Below, in pieces: positions 1-8,088 of a DNA stretch of 64,000 nt (position 1 is the stretch's first letter; every line of letters starts with the position of its first letter). Under the pieces are notes generated by a model. The model was not told the DNA's origin, did not search any database, and saw nothing but the letters and a program-made list of their open reading frames with translations. Source of the DNA: Methylococcus sp. (GTDB lineage Bacteria; Pseudomonadota; Gammaproteobacteria; Methylococcales; Methylococcaceae); NCBI GenBank assembly GCA_028688525.1, contig JAQTYA010000004.1, forward strand, positions 1-64,000. The letters run 5' to 3'. The position numbers were made by a program, and so were the translations under genes.

Positions 1-2691
1 GCCGTGACCGAATGGTATGAGAACCGGCCGGAAGGCTTGGAGCAAGGCTTTACCCTTGCCCGTCCGCCGGTGGCCGGTGCCGCCTCGATCGAGCTGCGCC
101 TGAGTGCGAGCGGCGATCTCAAGGCCGGAATCGAAAAAGACGGCCACGGGGCAAAGCTCCGCGACAAGCAGGGTCAAGCCGTATTGGCCTACCGCGATCT
201 CAGCGTGGCCGATGCGAAGGGCAAACCGCTCCCGGCCCACCTCACGCTGGCGAGCGGTCAGCTGTCCATAGCCGTGGATACCCGCGGCGCGGCCTGGCCC
301 ATCGTGGTCGATCCGTTGATCGTCAATATCCAGCAGAAACTGACGGCGGAGAACACCGATGGCAGCGACGATGAGGTGGCTGGCGCCTACTACGGCACCT
401 CGGTCGCGCTGAGCGGCGACACCGCCCTGGTCGGGGCTTTCAGGCGATCCTGCGCGGCGGGGATTGAATGCGGCGCGGCTTATGTCTACACCCGCAGCGG
501 AACCGCCTGGGCCATCCAGCAGAAAATCATGGCTCAGAACAGCAACGGCAGCGACGATACGCAGGCGGGCGCTCAGTTTGGCGGCTCGGTTGCGCTGAAT
601 GGCGACACCGCCGTGGTAGGGGCTTCCGGGCAAGACTGCACAGCGGGGCTTAAGTGCGGCGCGGCTTACGTCTATACCCGCAGCGGCACCGCTTGGGCCA
701 TCCAGCAGAAGCTCCTGGCCCAGAACACCGGCGGTAGCGACGACACAAGGGTGTACGCTTATTTGGGCGTCTCGGTTGCGCTGAACGGCGACACCGTTGC
801 GATAGGGGCTTACGGTCGAGACTGCGCGGCGGGGATTAGCTGCGGCGCGGTCTACGTCTATACGCGCAGCGGAACCGCCTGGGCTATCCAGCAGAAGCTC
901 TTAGCCCAGAACACCGATGGCAGCGACGACACGCAGGGCAACGCTACTTTTGGCATCTCGGTCGCCCTGAGCGGCGACACCGCTTTGGTGGGGGCCGATT
1001 CCCGATCCTGCACAGCGGGAGCCAACTGCGGCGCGGCTTACGTCTATACCCGCAGCGGAGCCGCTTGGGCCATCCAGCAGAAGCTCCTGGCCCAGAACAC
1101 CGACGGCAGCGACGACACCCAGGACAGCGCCTATTTTGGCACCTCGGTCGCGCTGAGCGGCGACACCGGACTGGTGGGAGCACCCCAGCAACCTTGTTCC
1201 GCAGGGACCAGCTGCGGCGCGGCTTACATCTACACCCGCAGCGGAACCGCTTGGACCATCCAGCTGAAGCTCCTGGCCCGGAACACCGACGGCAGCGACG
1301 ATGCGGTGGCTGACGCCGCGTTCGGCAACTCGGTGGCACTGAACGGCGGCACCGCCTTGGTGGGGGCTAACTGGCGATCTTGCAGCGCGGGGGGATACTG
1401 CGGAGCGGCTTACCTCTATACCCGCAGCGGCGCCGCTTGGGCCATCCAGCAGAAGCTCCTGGCGCAGAACACCGACGGCAGCGACGACACGGAAGCCGGT
1501 GCCGGATTTGGCGGCTCGGTCGCGCTGGGCGGCAGCACGTCCCTGGCCGGAAGTAGCGGGCGGTCTTGCACGGCGGGCTTTAATTGCGGTGCTGCCTATG
1601 TCTACACGCAGCAATATGTGCTGACGGTCACGGTATCTGCCGGCGGCACGGCGACGAGCAATCCGTCGGGTATCGATTGCGGCGCGACCTGTAGCGCCAA
1701 CTTTGCAGTGGACAGCAGCGTGACACTGACGGCGGCGCCGGCGGCGGGTTACACATTCACCGGCTGGGGCGGGTCCTGCAGCGGCAGCGCGCCGATTTGT
1801 ACCGCGGTGATGAGCGCAGACCAGACGGTGAGTGCGACCTTTGCCGTTGCGCCGACGCTGACGCCGAGCCCCACGGCCACGCCGAGTCCCACGGCCACGC
1901 CGAGTCCCACGGCCACGCCGAGTCCCACGGCTACGCCGAGTCCCACGGCTACGCCGAGTCCCACGGCTATGCCGAGTCCCACGGCTATGCCGAGTCCCAC
2001 TGCAGAGCCGTTCCCCATCGCCACGCCCACTGCCAATTACGCGCTGCAAGTCGAAGTGGTGGGGGCTGCGGGTATGGTAACCAGCTTGCCCGTGGGCATC
2101 GACTGCGGTACCGTCTGCAGTCAGACCTTCCCGGCGGGCAGTGCGGTCTACCTCACGGCGGTGCCGAAACCCGGCTACGAGTTTGCCGGCTGGCTGGACT
2201 GCGACGCCATCCAGAAAGACCTGGTGTGCAGGATGACTCTGACCGGCCCCAAGCCGAGAGTCGTCGCCAGCTTCCGGCCGGATTCCGGGGCCACGCCGTC
2301 GCCTGCCCCGGGCGTTACTCCCGCGCCGACGCCGGTGCCGACCACAACACCGGCGCCGAGCGCAAGTCCTGCTCCGACCGCGGCACCCACGCCGGTACCG
2401 ACCACGGCCCCTAACCCCACACCGACCCCGGCGCCTGCGGCTAACCAGGCGGCCTTGAATGTGGTGACGGTGGGTGCAGGTGTCGTGAACAGCTCGGAGG
2501 AGGGGATCGACTGCGGTCCGGTGTGCAGTGCCAGCTACGACTTGGGCAGCGTGGTCACGCTGACGGCGGTTCCGGCGGAAGGCTACAAGTTCAAGCGCTG
2601 GATCGGCGCCGGCTGCACCGGTCGGAAGCCTTGCACGCTTATTTTGAACAAGGGTAAGACCGTCAAGGCCAGGTTCGTGAAGAGGAGGTAG
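1..2691 (+). CDS. Secreted FG-GAP beta-propeller protein with InlB-like repeats, 5' end cut by the window
   Basis: The frame is open to the window edge, so the signal peptide and true start lie outside and the GTG at 4 is only a track start. Residues 1-109 form a beta-rich leader. Residues 110 to about 543 are seven 62-residue repeats with the pattern FGxSVALxGDTxxVGA, then a Cys pair and CGAAYVYTRSG, an FG-GAP/integrin-like unit with an acidic NTDGSDD loop. Seven units suggest one closed seven-bladed propeller. Three Cys-containing divergent InlB/bacterial-repeat modules (GIDCG...C, GYxFxxW) follow, separated by Pro/Thr-rich linkers. It ends in a basic KARFVKRR tail. Likely extracellular or surface-exposed; ligand unknown. 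Domain calls come from pattern recognition, function from inference. Confidence 0.85.
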   Translation, partial: AVTEWYENRPEGLEQGFTLARPPVAGAASIELRLSASGDLKAGIEKDGHGAKLRDKQGQAVLAYRDLSVADAKGKPLPAHLTLASGQLSIAVDTRGAAWPIVVDPLIVNIQQKLTAENTDGSDDEVAGAYYGTSVALSGDTALVGAFRRSCAAGIECGAAYVYTRSGTAWAIQQKIMAQNSNGSDDTQAGAQFGGSVALNGDTAVVGASGQDCTAGLKCGAAYVYTRSGTAWAIQQKLLAQNTGGSDDTRVYAYLGVSVALNGDTVAIGAYGRDCAAGISCGAVYVYTRSGTAWAIQQKLLAQNTDGSDDTQGNATFGISVALSGDTALVGADSRSCTAGANCGAAYVYTRSGAAWAIQQKLLAQNTDGSDDTQDSAYFGTSVALSGDTGLVGAPQQPCSAGTSCGAAYIYTRSGTAWTIQLKLLARNTDGSDDAVADAAFGNSVALNGGTALVGANWRSCSAGGYCGAAYLYTRSGAAWAIQQKLLAQNTDGSDDTEAGAGFGGSVALGGSTSLAGSSGRSCTAGFNCGAAYVYTQQYVLTVTVSAGGTATSNPSGIDCGATCSANFAVDSSVTLTAAPAAGYTFTGWGGSCSGSAPICTAVMSADQTVSATFAVAPTLTPSPTATPSPTATPSPTATPSPTATPSPTATPSPTAMPSPTAMPSPTAEPFPIATPTANYALQVEVVGAAGMVTSLPVGIDCGTVCSQTFPAGSAVYLTAVPKPGYEFAGWLDCDAIQKDLVCRMTLTGPKPRVVASFRPDSGATPSPAPGVTPAPTPVPTTTPAPSASPAPTAAPTPVPTTAPNPTPTPAPAANQAALNVVTVGAGVVNSSEEGIDCGPVCSASYDLGSVVTLTAVPAEGYKFKRWIGAGCTGRKPCTLILNKGKTVKARFVKRR
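331..1632 (+). repeat. Seven tandem 186-bp coding repeats
   Basis: Units begin at about 331, 517, 703, 889, 1075, 1261 and 1447, each starting near CAGCAGAAGCTC. Each is exactly 62 codons and encodes one propeller blade. Units are highly similar at DNA level, which points to recent duplication or gene conversion. The last unit diverges at its end where the InlB-like modules start. Confidence 0.9.
1861..2004 (+). repeat. Eight-copy 18-bp minisatellite encoding a PSPTAT linker
   Basis: Eight consecutive 18-bp units close to ACGCCGAGTCCCACGGCC encode TPSPTA. They form the linker between the propeller/first InlB module and the second module. Copy changes stay in frame, so linker length could vary without breaking the protein. 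Confidence 0.9.
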
Positions 2692-2992
2692 CGGTTCCGT
2701 CGGCCCGTCACGGGCGTTCCCATCCCCCGAATCGGGCGCTGAGAGGGATTAAGGGCAGCGTCTTTTGGCGGGTCGGATGCTTGTATCCAGGGTCTCCATC
2801 TTTGGAGCCTGGATGCCGGAGTCCGATCCGGCATGACGGTTGTCGTTCCGGCCACGAACCCGGAACCCAGGGCCATCGAGGGCAAGCTCGACACTAGCGC
2901 TGAGTTGGATTCAGAGTGGCGTCTTGTTGCTGGGTGCCTGCGCCCGATCTGGTATGACAGCCTTTCGAACTCAGCAGGATTCGATTACAGCA
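2692..2992. other. Intergenic region with REP-like palindromes
   Basis: About 300 bp between the propeller gene and the convergent glgP. No supported gene. Two adjacent hairpins occupy 2785-2834: an ATCCAGG/CCTGGAT outer stem with a CTCCA/TGGAG inner stem, and ATGCCGGA-N6-TCCGGCAT followed by GACGG. They resemble dispersed REP-type intergenic elements and could terminate transcription from either side. The 300-aa ORF starting at 2840 is a shadow of glgP. Confidence 0.55.
2785..2834. repeat. REP-like double palindrome
   Basis: The stem ATGCCGGA-GTCCGA-TCCGGCAT (2813-2834) is perfect. Just before it lies an ATCCAGG...CCTGGAT hairpin (2785-2814). No poly-T follows, so a REP/processing element is at least as likely as an intrinsic terminator. 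Whether it is dispersed through the genome cannot be seen from one copy. Confidence 0.5.
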
Positions 2993-5491
2993 TTACGCAT
3001 CCGGCGTGAACGGCTGCAGTTTCCAGATATTTTCCGCATATTCGCGAATGGCCCGGTCCGACGAGAACTTGCCCATGCGGGCGACGTTAAGGATGGACAT
3101 GCGGGTCCAGTGCTGGGTGTCGCGGTAGGCATGGTCCACTTCTTGCTGGCAATTGACGTAAGGCCGGTAATCCGCCATCAGCAAATAGTCGTCATGATGC
3201 AACAGATGCTCGGTGAGAGGGCGAAACAGTTCGGTATCGCCGTGCGAGAACATTCCGCTGTCGATCAGCGCTATGACGCCGCTCAATTCGGGATCTCCGT
3301 GGCAGTAGTCGCCGGGGTTGTAGCCGTTGGACTTGAGCTTGTCGACCTGCGCGCAGGTCAGGCCGAACAGGAAGAAATTTTCAGCCCCTACTTCCTCTCT
3401 GATCTCCACGTTGGCGCCGTCCAGCGTGCCGATGGTCAGCGCACCGTTCAGCGAGAGTTTCATGTTGCCGGTGCCCGAGGCTTCCTTGCCCGCGGTCGAG
3501 ATCTGCTCGGACAGGTCGGCAGCCGGATAGATGTTTTGAGCGTGCTTGACGTTGTAGTCCGGCAGGAATACCACCTTGATGAGGTCGCGTACCGCCGGGT
3601 CTTGGTTCACTGTCTCGCCGACGGAGTTGATCAGCTTGATGATCAGCTTAGCCATGAAATAGCCGGGCGCGGCCTTGCCGCCGAACAAAAAGGTGCGCGG
3701 CGTGATCTGGAGCTTAGGATCGTGCTTGAGACGCTGGTATAGCGTGATGATGTGCAGCACATTCAAATGCTGGCGCTTGTATTCGTGAATGCGTTTGACC
3801 TGAACGTCGAACAGCGAGTTCGGATCGACGACGACGCCGGTGCGTTCGCGGATGATCTTCGCTAGCCGCACCTTGTTTTCCAGTTTGACCCGTGCCCAGT
3901 CCTGTTGGAAGCCGGCATCGCCTGCGAACTGTTCCAGCGCCTTGAGCTGGTCCAGATTCGATAGCCAACCGTCGCCGATACGGGCGTCGATCAATCGCGT
4001 CAGTCCTGGATTGCTCAGCCCCAGGAAGCGCCGGGGTGTGATGCCATTGGTGACGTTCTGGAAGCGCTTGGGATCTAAGTCGTGGAAGTCGGGGAAGAGC
4101 TGGGTTTTCACCAGTTCCGAATGCAGCTCTGCAACGCCGTTGACGGTGTGGCTGCCGACCATCGCCAAATTGGCCATGCGCACATATTTCTCGCCGCTCT
4201 CGTCGATGATCGACATTCGGGCGATTTTGCCTTCGTCGCCCGGAAAACGTGTACGGACCTCGTCGAGGAAGCGACGGTTGATCTCGTGGATGATCTCCAG
4301 ATGCCGAGGAAGGACTGCGCCGAACAGCGGCAGGGGCCATTTCTCCAGCGCTTCCGGCAGCAGGGTGTGGTTGGTGTAGGAAAATGTCTTGCGGGTGATG
4401 TCCCAGGCCAGCTCCCAGGGCTGGGTGTATTTGTCCACCAGTTGCCGCATCAACTCCGCCACGGCGATGGCGGGATGGGTATCGTTCAACTGGATGCAGA
4501 ACATGCGGTGGAAGCGTTCCAGCGTCGAGCCGCGGCGCAGGCAGAGCCGGATCATGTCCTTGATCGAGCAGGCGACGAAGAAGTATTGCTGCTCCAGCCG
4601 CAGCCGCTTACCTTCGAGCTGTTCGTCGTTGGGGTACAGAACCTTGGAGAGGTTCTCCGAAAAGACTTTCTCCTCCACCGCGCCGTAGTAATCGCCCCGG
4701 TTGAAGTCGGAGAAGTCGAAAGATTGCGCGGCCTCGCTGCTCCATAGCCGCAGCAGCACGCAAGTGTCGGAGCGGTAGCCGATGATCGGCGTGTCGTAGG
4801 GAATGCCGACGACGACGCGGTCCGGCATCCAGCGCACCCGGAAGTTGCCGTGCTCATCGTTATAAGTCTCGGTATGGCCGCCGAGCTTGACGATCTGGGC
4901 GAAATTCGGCCGCTTGATCTCCCAAATGTTGCCGTGCAGCAGCCATTTGTCGGTAACTTCTGTCTGCCAGCCGTTTTTGATGATCTGGTCGAAGATGCCG
5001 AATTCGTAGCGGATGCCGTAGCCGGTCGCCGGATACCTAAGGGTTGCCAAGGAGTCGAGGTAACAGGCGGCTAGCCGGCCCAGCCCACCGTTGCCCAGGC
5101 CGGGTTCTTCCTCCAGGCCGATGATTTTGTCGAAATCCAGTTCCGGCAGCGCTTCGCGGGCATTGTCGGCGGCGCCGAGATTGAGCAGGCTGTTGCCCAG
5201 ATGCGGACCGGGAAGGAACTCTGCAGACAAGTAGGAGACTTGCCGCGCATCCGGGGCGTTCCTCTTTTCGTATTTCCGGACCCAGCGCAGCATCAATCGG
5301 TCGCGTACCGACGCGGCGACAGCTTCGTACCAATCTTCCGGCGTGGCCGTTTCCCAGGGTCGCCCCACCGCATAGTTGAGATTGTCGACGATAGCGGCCC
5401 TGAGAATCGCAGGAGTCAATCCGACCCGTATGTGTCCCGGTCCGCTAGTTTCTTGAACGGTTTTTTTCAGATCCGGCTTTTCGCTTGCCAT
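2993..5491 (-). CDS. glgP: Glycogen/starch phosphorylase
   Basis: Releases glucose-1-phosphate from alpha-1,4-glucans in the cytoplasm. The 832-residue length is normal for the family and the product aligns mentally from end to end with GlgP/MalP: GLGNGGLGRLAACYLDS near residue 130, the FNDTHP-like QLNDTHPAIA motif near 345, and the PLP-lysine motif EASGTGNMK with Lys678. The ATG at 5491 has a GGAG about 9 nt upstream. It lies 55 bp downstream of ppk1 on the same strand, so the two storage-polymer genes may be co-transcribed. No defect seen. Confidence 0.95.
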   Translation of the reverse strand: MASEKPDLKKTVQETSGPGHIRVGLTPAILRAAIVDNLNYAVGRPWETATPEDWYEAVAASVRDRLMLRWVRKYEKRNAPDARQVSYLSAEFLPGPHLGNSLLNLGAADNAREALPELDFDKIIGLEEEPGLGNGGLGRLAACYLDSLATLRYPATGYGIRYEFGIFDQIIKNGWQTEVTDKWLLHGNIWEIKRPNFAQIVKLGGHTETYNDEHGNFRVRWMPDRVVVGIPYDTPIIGYRSDTCVLLRLWSSEAAQSFDFSDFNRGDYYGAVEEKVFSENLSKVLYPNDEQLEGKRLRLEQQYFFVACSIKDMIRLCLRRGSTLERFHRMFCIQLNDTHPAIAVAELMRQLVDKYTQPWELAWDITRKTFSYTNHTLLPEALEKWPLPLFGAVLPRHLEIIHEINRRFLDEVRTRFPGDEGKIARMSIIDESGEKYVRMANLAMVGSHTVNGVAELHSELVKTQLFPDFHDLDPKRFQNVTNGITPRRFLGLSNPGLTRLIDARIGDGWLSNLDQLKALEQFAGDAGFQQDWARVKLENKVRLAKIIRERTGVVVDPNSLFDVQVKRIHEYKRQHLNVLHIITLYQRLKHDPKLQITPRTFLFGGKAAPGYFMAKLIIKLINSVGETVNQDPAVRDLIKVVFLPDYNVKHAQNIYPAADLSEQISTAGKEASGTGNMKLSLNGALTIGTLDGANVEIREEVGAENFFLFGLTCAQVDKLKSNGYNPGDYCHGDPELSGVIALIDSGMFSHGDTELFRPLTEHLLHHDDYLLMADYRPYVNCQQEVDHAYRDTQHWTRMSILNVARMGKFSSDRAIREYAENIWKLQPFTPDA

Positions 5492-5546
5492 GGGGAAGTT
5501 CTCCGAGTCGAGTACAAGTTGGCGCGCTAGCCGGCATGATACCGCG

Positions 5547-7691
5547 CTAAAACTCTCCGCGTCTGGCCGCCTCCATCAGCAGGGCCTGCGCGCCGCGTTC
5601 CGCCGCGGCATCGACCGGATGCCGCTGCAGATAGCGCCCGTCCGCTTGCAGATCCCAGGCCTGGCGGTTGTCGCCCAGCATGAGCTCGAGCACCGTCTTG
5701 AGATGGGACATGGCTGTGGGATCCTCCACCGGGGTGACCGCTTCGACGCGCTGGTCTAGATTTCGCGTCATCCAATCGGCGCTGCCGATGTAGATTTCCT
5801 CGGCTCCGCCATTGTGGAAATGGAAAATCCGCGAGTGTTCGAGGTAACGGCCGATGATGCTGACGACGCGGATATTGTCGCTGAGGCCTGGGACGCCGGG
5901 GCGCAGGCAGCAGATGCCGCGGACGATCAAGTCGATCCGCACTCCGGCCTGGGAGGCCTCGTAAATATGCCGGATCATTTCGGGGTCGACCAAGGCATTC
6001 ATCTTAGCGGCGATGTAACCCCCGGTGCCGCTGCGGGCGTGCTCCATCTCCCGCGTAATCAGTTCACACACACGCTTACGCAGAGTTAGCGGTGCAACCA
6101 GCAGCTTGCGGTAGGCGTCCTGCTTGGAATAGCCGGTGAGGAAGTTGAACAGGTCGCCGACGTCTGCGCACAGGTCTTCCCGGCAGCTTAGGAGGCCGAG
6201 GTCAGTATACAAGGTGGCGGTCTTCGGGTTGTAGTTGCCGGTGCCGATGTGGACGTAGCGGCGCAGGCTTTCGCCTTCCTTGCGCACCACCAGGGCGACC
6301 TTGGTGTGGGTCTTCAGACCGACGACCCCATAGACCACATGGGCTCCCGCGTCCTCCAGTTTCTTGGCCCAGGCGATGTTGTTCTCTTCGTCGAAACGCG
6401 CCTTTAGTTCGACTAGCGCGGCGACCTGCTTGCGAGCCTCGGCGGCGGCGATCAAGGCATGGACGATCGGCGAATCGCCCGAAGTACGGTAAAGCGTCAG
6501 TTTGATCGCGAGCACTTGAGGGTCGCGCGCGGCTTCGGTCAGGAATTCCTGCACCGAGGCAGCGAACGAATGGTAGGGATGGTGGACGAGGATGTCCCCC
6601 TTCTTGATCTCGTCGAAAATCGTGGCCGGCGGATCGAGACTTTCTAGGTCTGCCGCCGCGGGGCGCTGAAACCGTACCGGTACCATGGGTGTCCAGGGCC
6701 GATCCTTAAGTTCAGGCAAGGGCAAGGACGCGAAGTAGAACAGGTCCTTGAGATGCAGCAATCCGTCGATTTCGTAGACTTCGCGCTCGGAGACTTCCAG
6801 TTCGTCCATCAGCGCAAGGCGCAGCTCGGCAGGCATGGAGCGCTCAATTTCCAAGCGGCAGACGAAGCCGTCCAGTCGGCGCTTGTTGACCTCTTCCTCG
6901 ATAGCAAACAGCAGGTCTTCGGCTTCGTCTTCCTTCACGGTGAAATCGGCATCCCGCGTGATGCGGAACATATGCTGGCCGCGGATGGTCATGCCGGGGA
7001 ACAGTCGGTGCAGGTTGCCGGCGATGAGCTGTTCCAGCGGAATACCGCTCCACACGGAGTCCTCGGCTTGCCCTTTCGGCAGGGCGACGAAGCGGGGCAG
7101 GCTGTCCGGCACTTTGATCCGAGCGAACTTCGTTACACCGGTGCCAGGGTCCTCGACGGTCACGGCCAGGTTCAAGCTGAGGTTCGACATCTGCGGGAAC
7201 GGGTGGCCGGCGTCTACGCTCAAAGGCGTGAGCACCGGGAACACCTGGTCGGAGAAATGGGCATCGACGCTCAGCCTCTGGTCCTCGCCCAGATCGGCAT
7301 AATCGAGCAGGCGAATCTCTTGCTGTGCCATGAGCACACGAAGTTCCTCTTCAAACAGCCGGTGCTGCAGGCTGACCTTTTCGGCCAGATGTTCCCGAAC
7401 CGCAGCCAGTTCCTGAGTCGGGGACAGCCCGTCCGGGGCAGACGAGGCGACGCCGGCCTGCTCCCGCTCCAGTATGCCGGACAGCCGGACCATGAAAAAT
7501 TCGTCCAGGTTGGCACTGAAGATGGCAGCGAATTTGAGGCGTTCGAGCAGGGGCGTGCGCTCGTCGATGGCTTCCTGCAGTACCCGGTCGTTGAAATCGA
7601 GCCAGCTCAGCTCGCGGTTGAAGAATAAGTCGGTCTCTGCGCATGTGACCGGGTTCGAAGGTGCAACGCTCATGGCCTGCTCTGGTGTCAT
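5547..7691 (-). CDS. ppk1: Polyphosphate kinase 1
   Basis: Makes inorganic polyphosphate reversibly from ATP at the membrane or cytosol. The full PPK1 pattern is present: N-terminal FFNRELSWLDFNDRVL, the first PLD-like half with KTHTK and HIGTGNYNPKTA, where the autophosphorylated His sits, and the second half with GSADWMTRNLDQRVE. The track ORF starts at 7793, but its first 34 residues are atypical. ATG 7691 (about 714 aa) or ATG 7673 fits the usual 690-720 residues. Divergent from a Na/Pi-cotransporter gene and upstream of glgP, so phosphate and carbon storage genes are grouped. Function is secure; start is uncertain. Confidence 0.93.
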   Translation of the reverse strand: MTPEQAMSVAPSNPVTCAETDLFFNRELSWLDFNDRVLQEAIDERTPLLERLKFAAIFSANLDEFFMVRLSGILEREQAGVASSAPDGLSPTQELAAVREHLAEKVSLQHRLFEEELRVLMAQQEIRLLDYADLGEDQRLSVDAHFSDQVFPVLTPLSVDAGHPFPQMSNLSLNLAVTVEDPGTGVTKFARIKVPDSLPRFVALPKGQAEDSVWSGIPLEQLIAGNLHRLFPGMTIRGQHMFRITRDADFTVKEDEAEDLLFAIEEEVNKRRLDGFVCRLEIERSMPAELRLALMDELEVSEREVYEIDGLLHLKDLFYFASLPLPELKDRPWTPMVPVRFQRPAAADLESLDPPATIFDEIKKGDILVHHPYHSFAASVQEFLTEAARDPQVLAIKLTLYRTSGDSPIVHALIAAAEARKQVAALVELKARFDEENNIAWAKKLEDAGAHVVYGVVGLKTHTKVALVVRKEGESLRRYVHIGTGNYNPKTATLYTDLGLLSCREDLCADVGDLFNFLTGYSKQDAYRKLLVAPLTLRKRVCELITREMEHARSGTGGYIAAKMNALVDPEMIRHIYEASQAGVRIDLIVRGICCLRPGVPGLSDNIRVVSIIGRYLEHSRIFHFHNGGAEEIYIGSADWMTRNLDQRVEAVTPVEDPTAMSHLKTVLELMLGDNRQAWDLQADGRYLQRHPVDAAAERGAQALLMEAARRGEF

Positions 7692-8088
7692 AGGGTACGG
7701 ACGGTGGTGGGCGATAAAGACGAAGTGCAGAAGACGGTACTGGACGATTGTTAAAACTGCGGGAAAGGCGGGCTGCCGGGGGATTCTTAACATCCCGACG
7801 CTAAGCTCAGGAATCGTTTTTTTGTGTTTGCAACGTTCGGCTTGGACCTATCAGCGCCGCGAATTCGTGCATCGCGACGAATTGCGCCAGGGGCAGATTG
7901 GTGCCGGCGAGTATGAGGATGAAAAGCGGAGGCGTCCTGCTGATGCGGATTTGGGTTCCGTTGCGGGTGGAGGGAAATGGGATCGGATAGGGCCTATTGC
8001 GTACCGCAGCCACTCGCGGTTCGCCATGCGAGTATGCTATAGAGCCTCCCGATGCAGGGCAAAACAGGATTGCGCAAGGACTCGTCTG
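7692..8088. other. Divergent intergenic region, ppk1 / Na-Pi cotransporter
   Basis: About 400 bp. Small ORFs here have no recognisable product. A T-rich run (TTTTTTT) lies near 7819. A possible -10 (TATGCT) lies near 8034 ahead of the cotransporter gene. I looked for a PHO box (CTGTCAT direct repeats) and did not find one. Nothing else supported. Confidence 0.4.

Noticed and set aside
1861-2004. Short regular repeats that might suggest a CRISPR array
   Set aside because: Units are contiguous 18-bp coding repeats without spacers.
901-2049. 382-aa minus-strand ORF opposite the propeller gene
   Set aside because: It mirrors the tandem repeats and has a low-complexity Arg/Gly-rich product. The plus-strand ORF explains the region.
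2840-3742. 300-aa plus-strand ORF
   Set aside because: Shadow of glgP, which covers nearly all of it on the opposite strand with full family motifs.
7692-8088. PHO box between ppk1 and the Na/Pi gene
   Set aside because: No pair of CTGTCAT-like heptamers at the right spacing was found.
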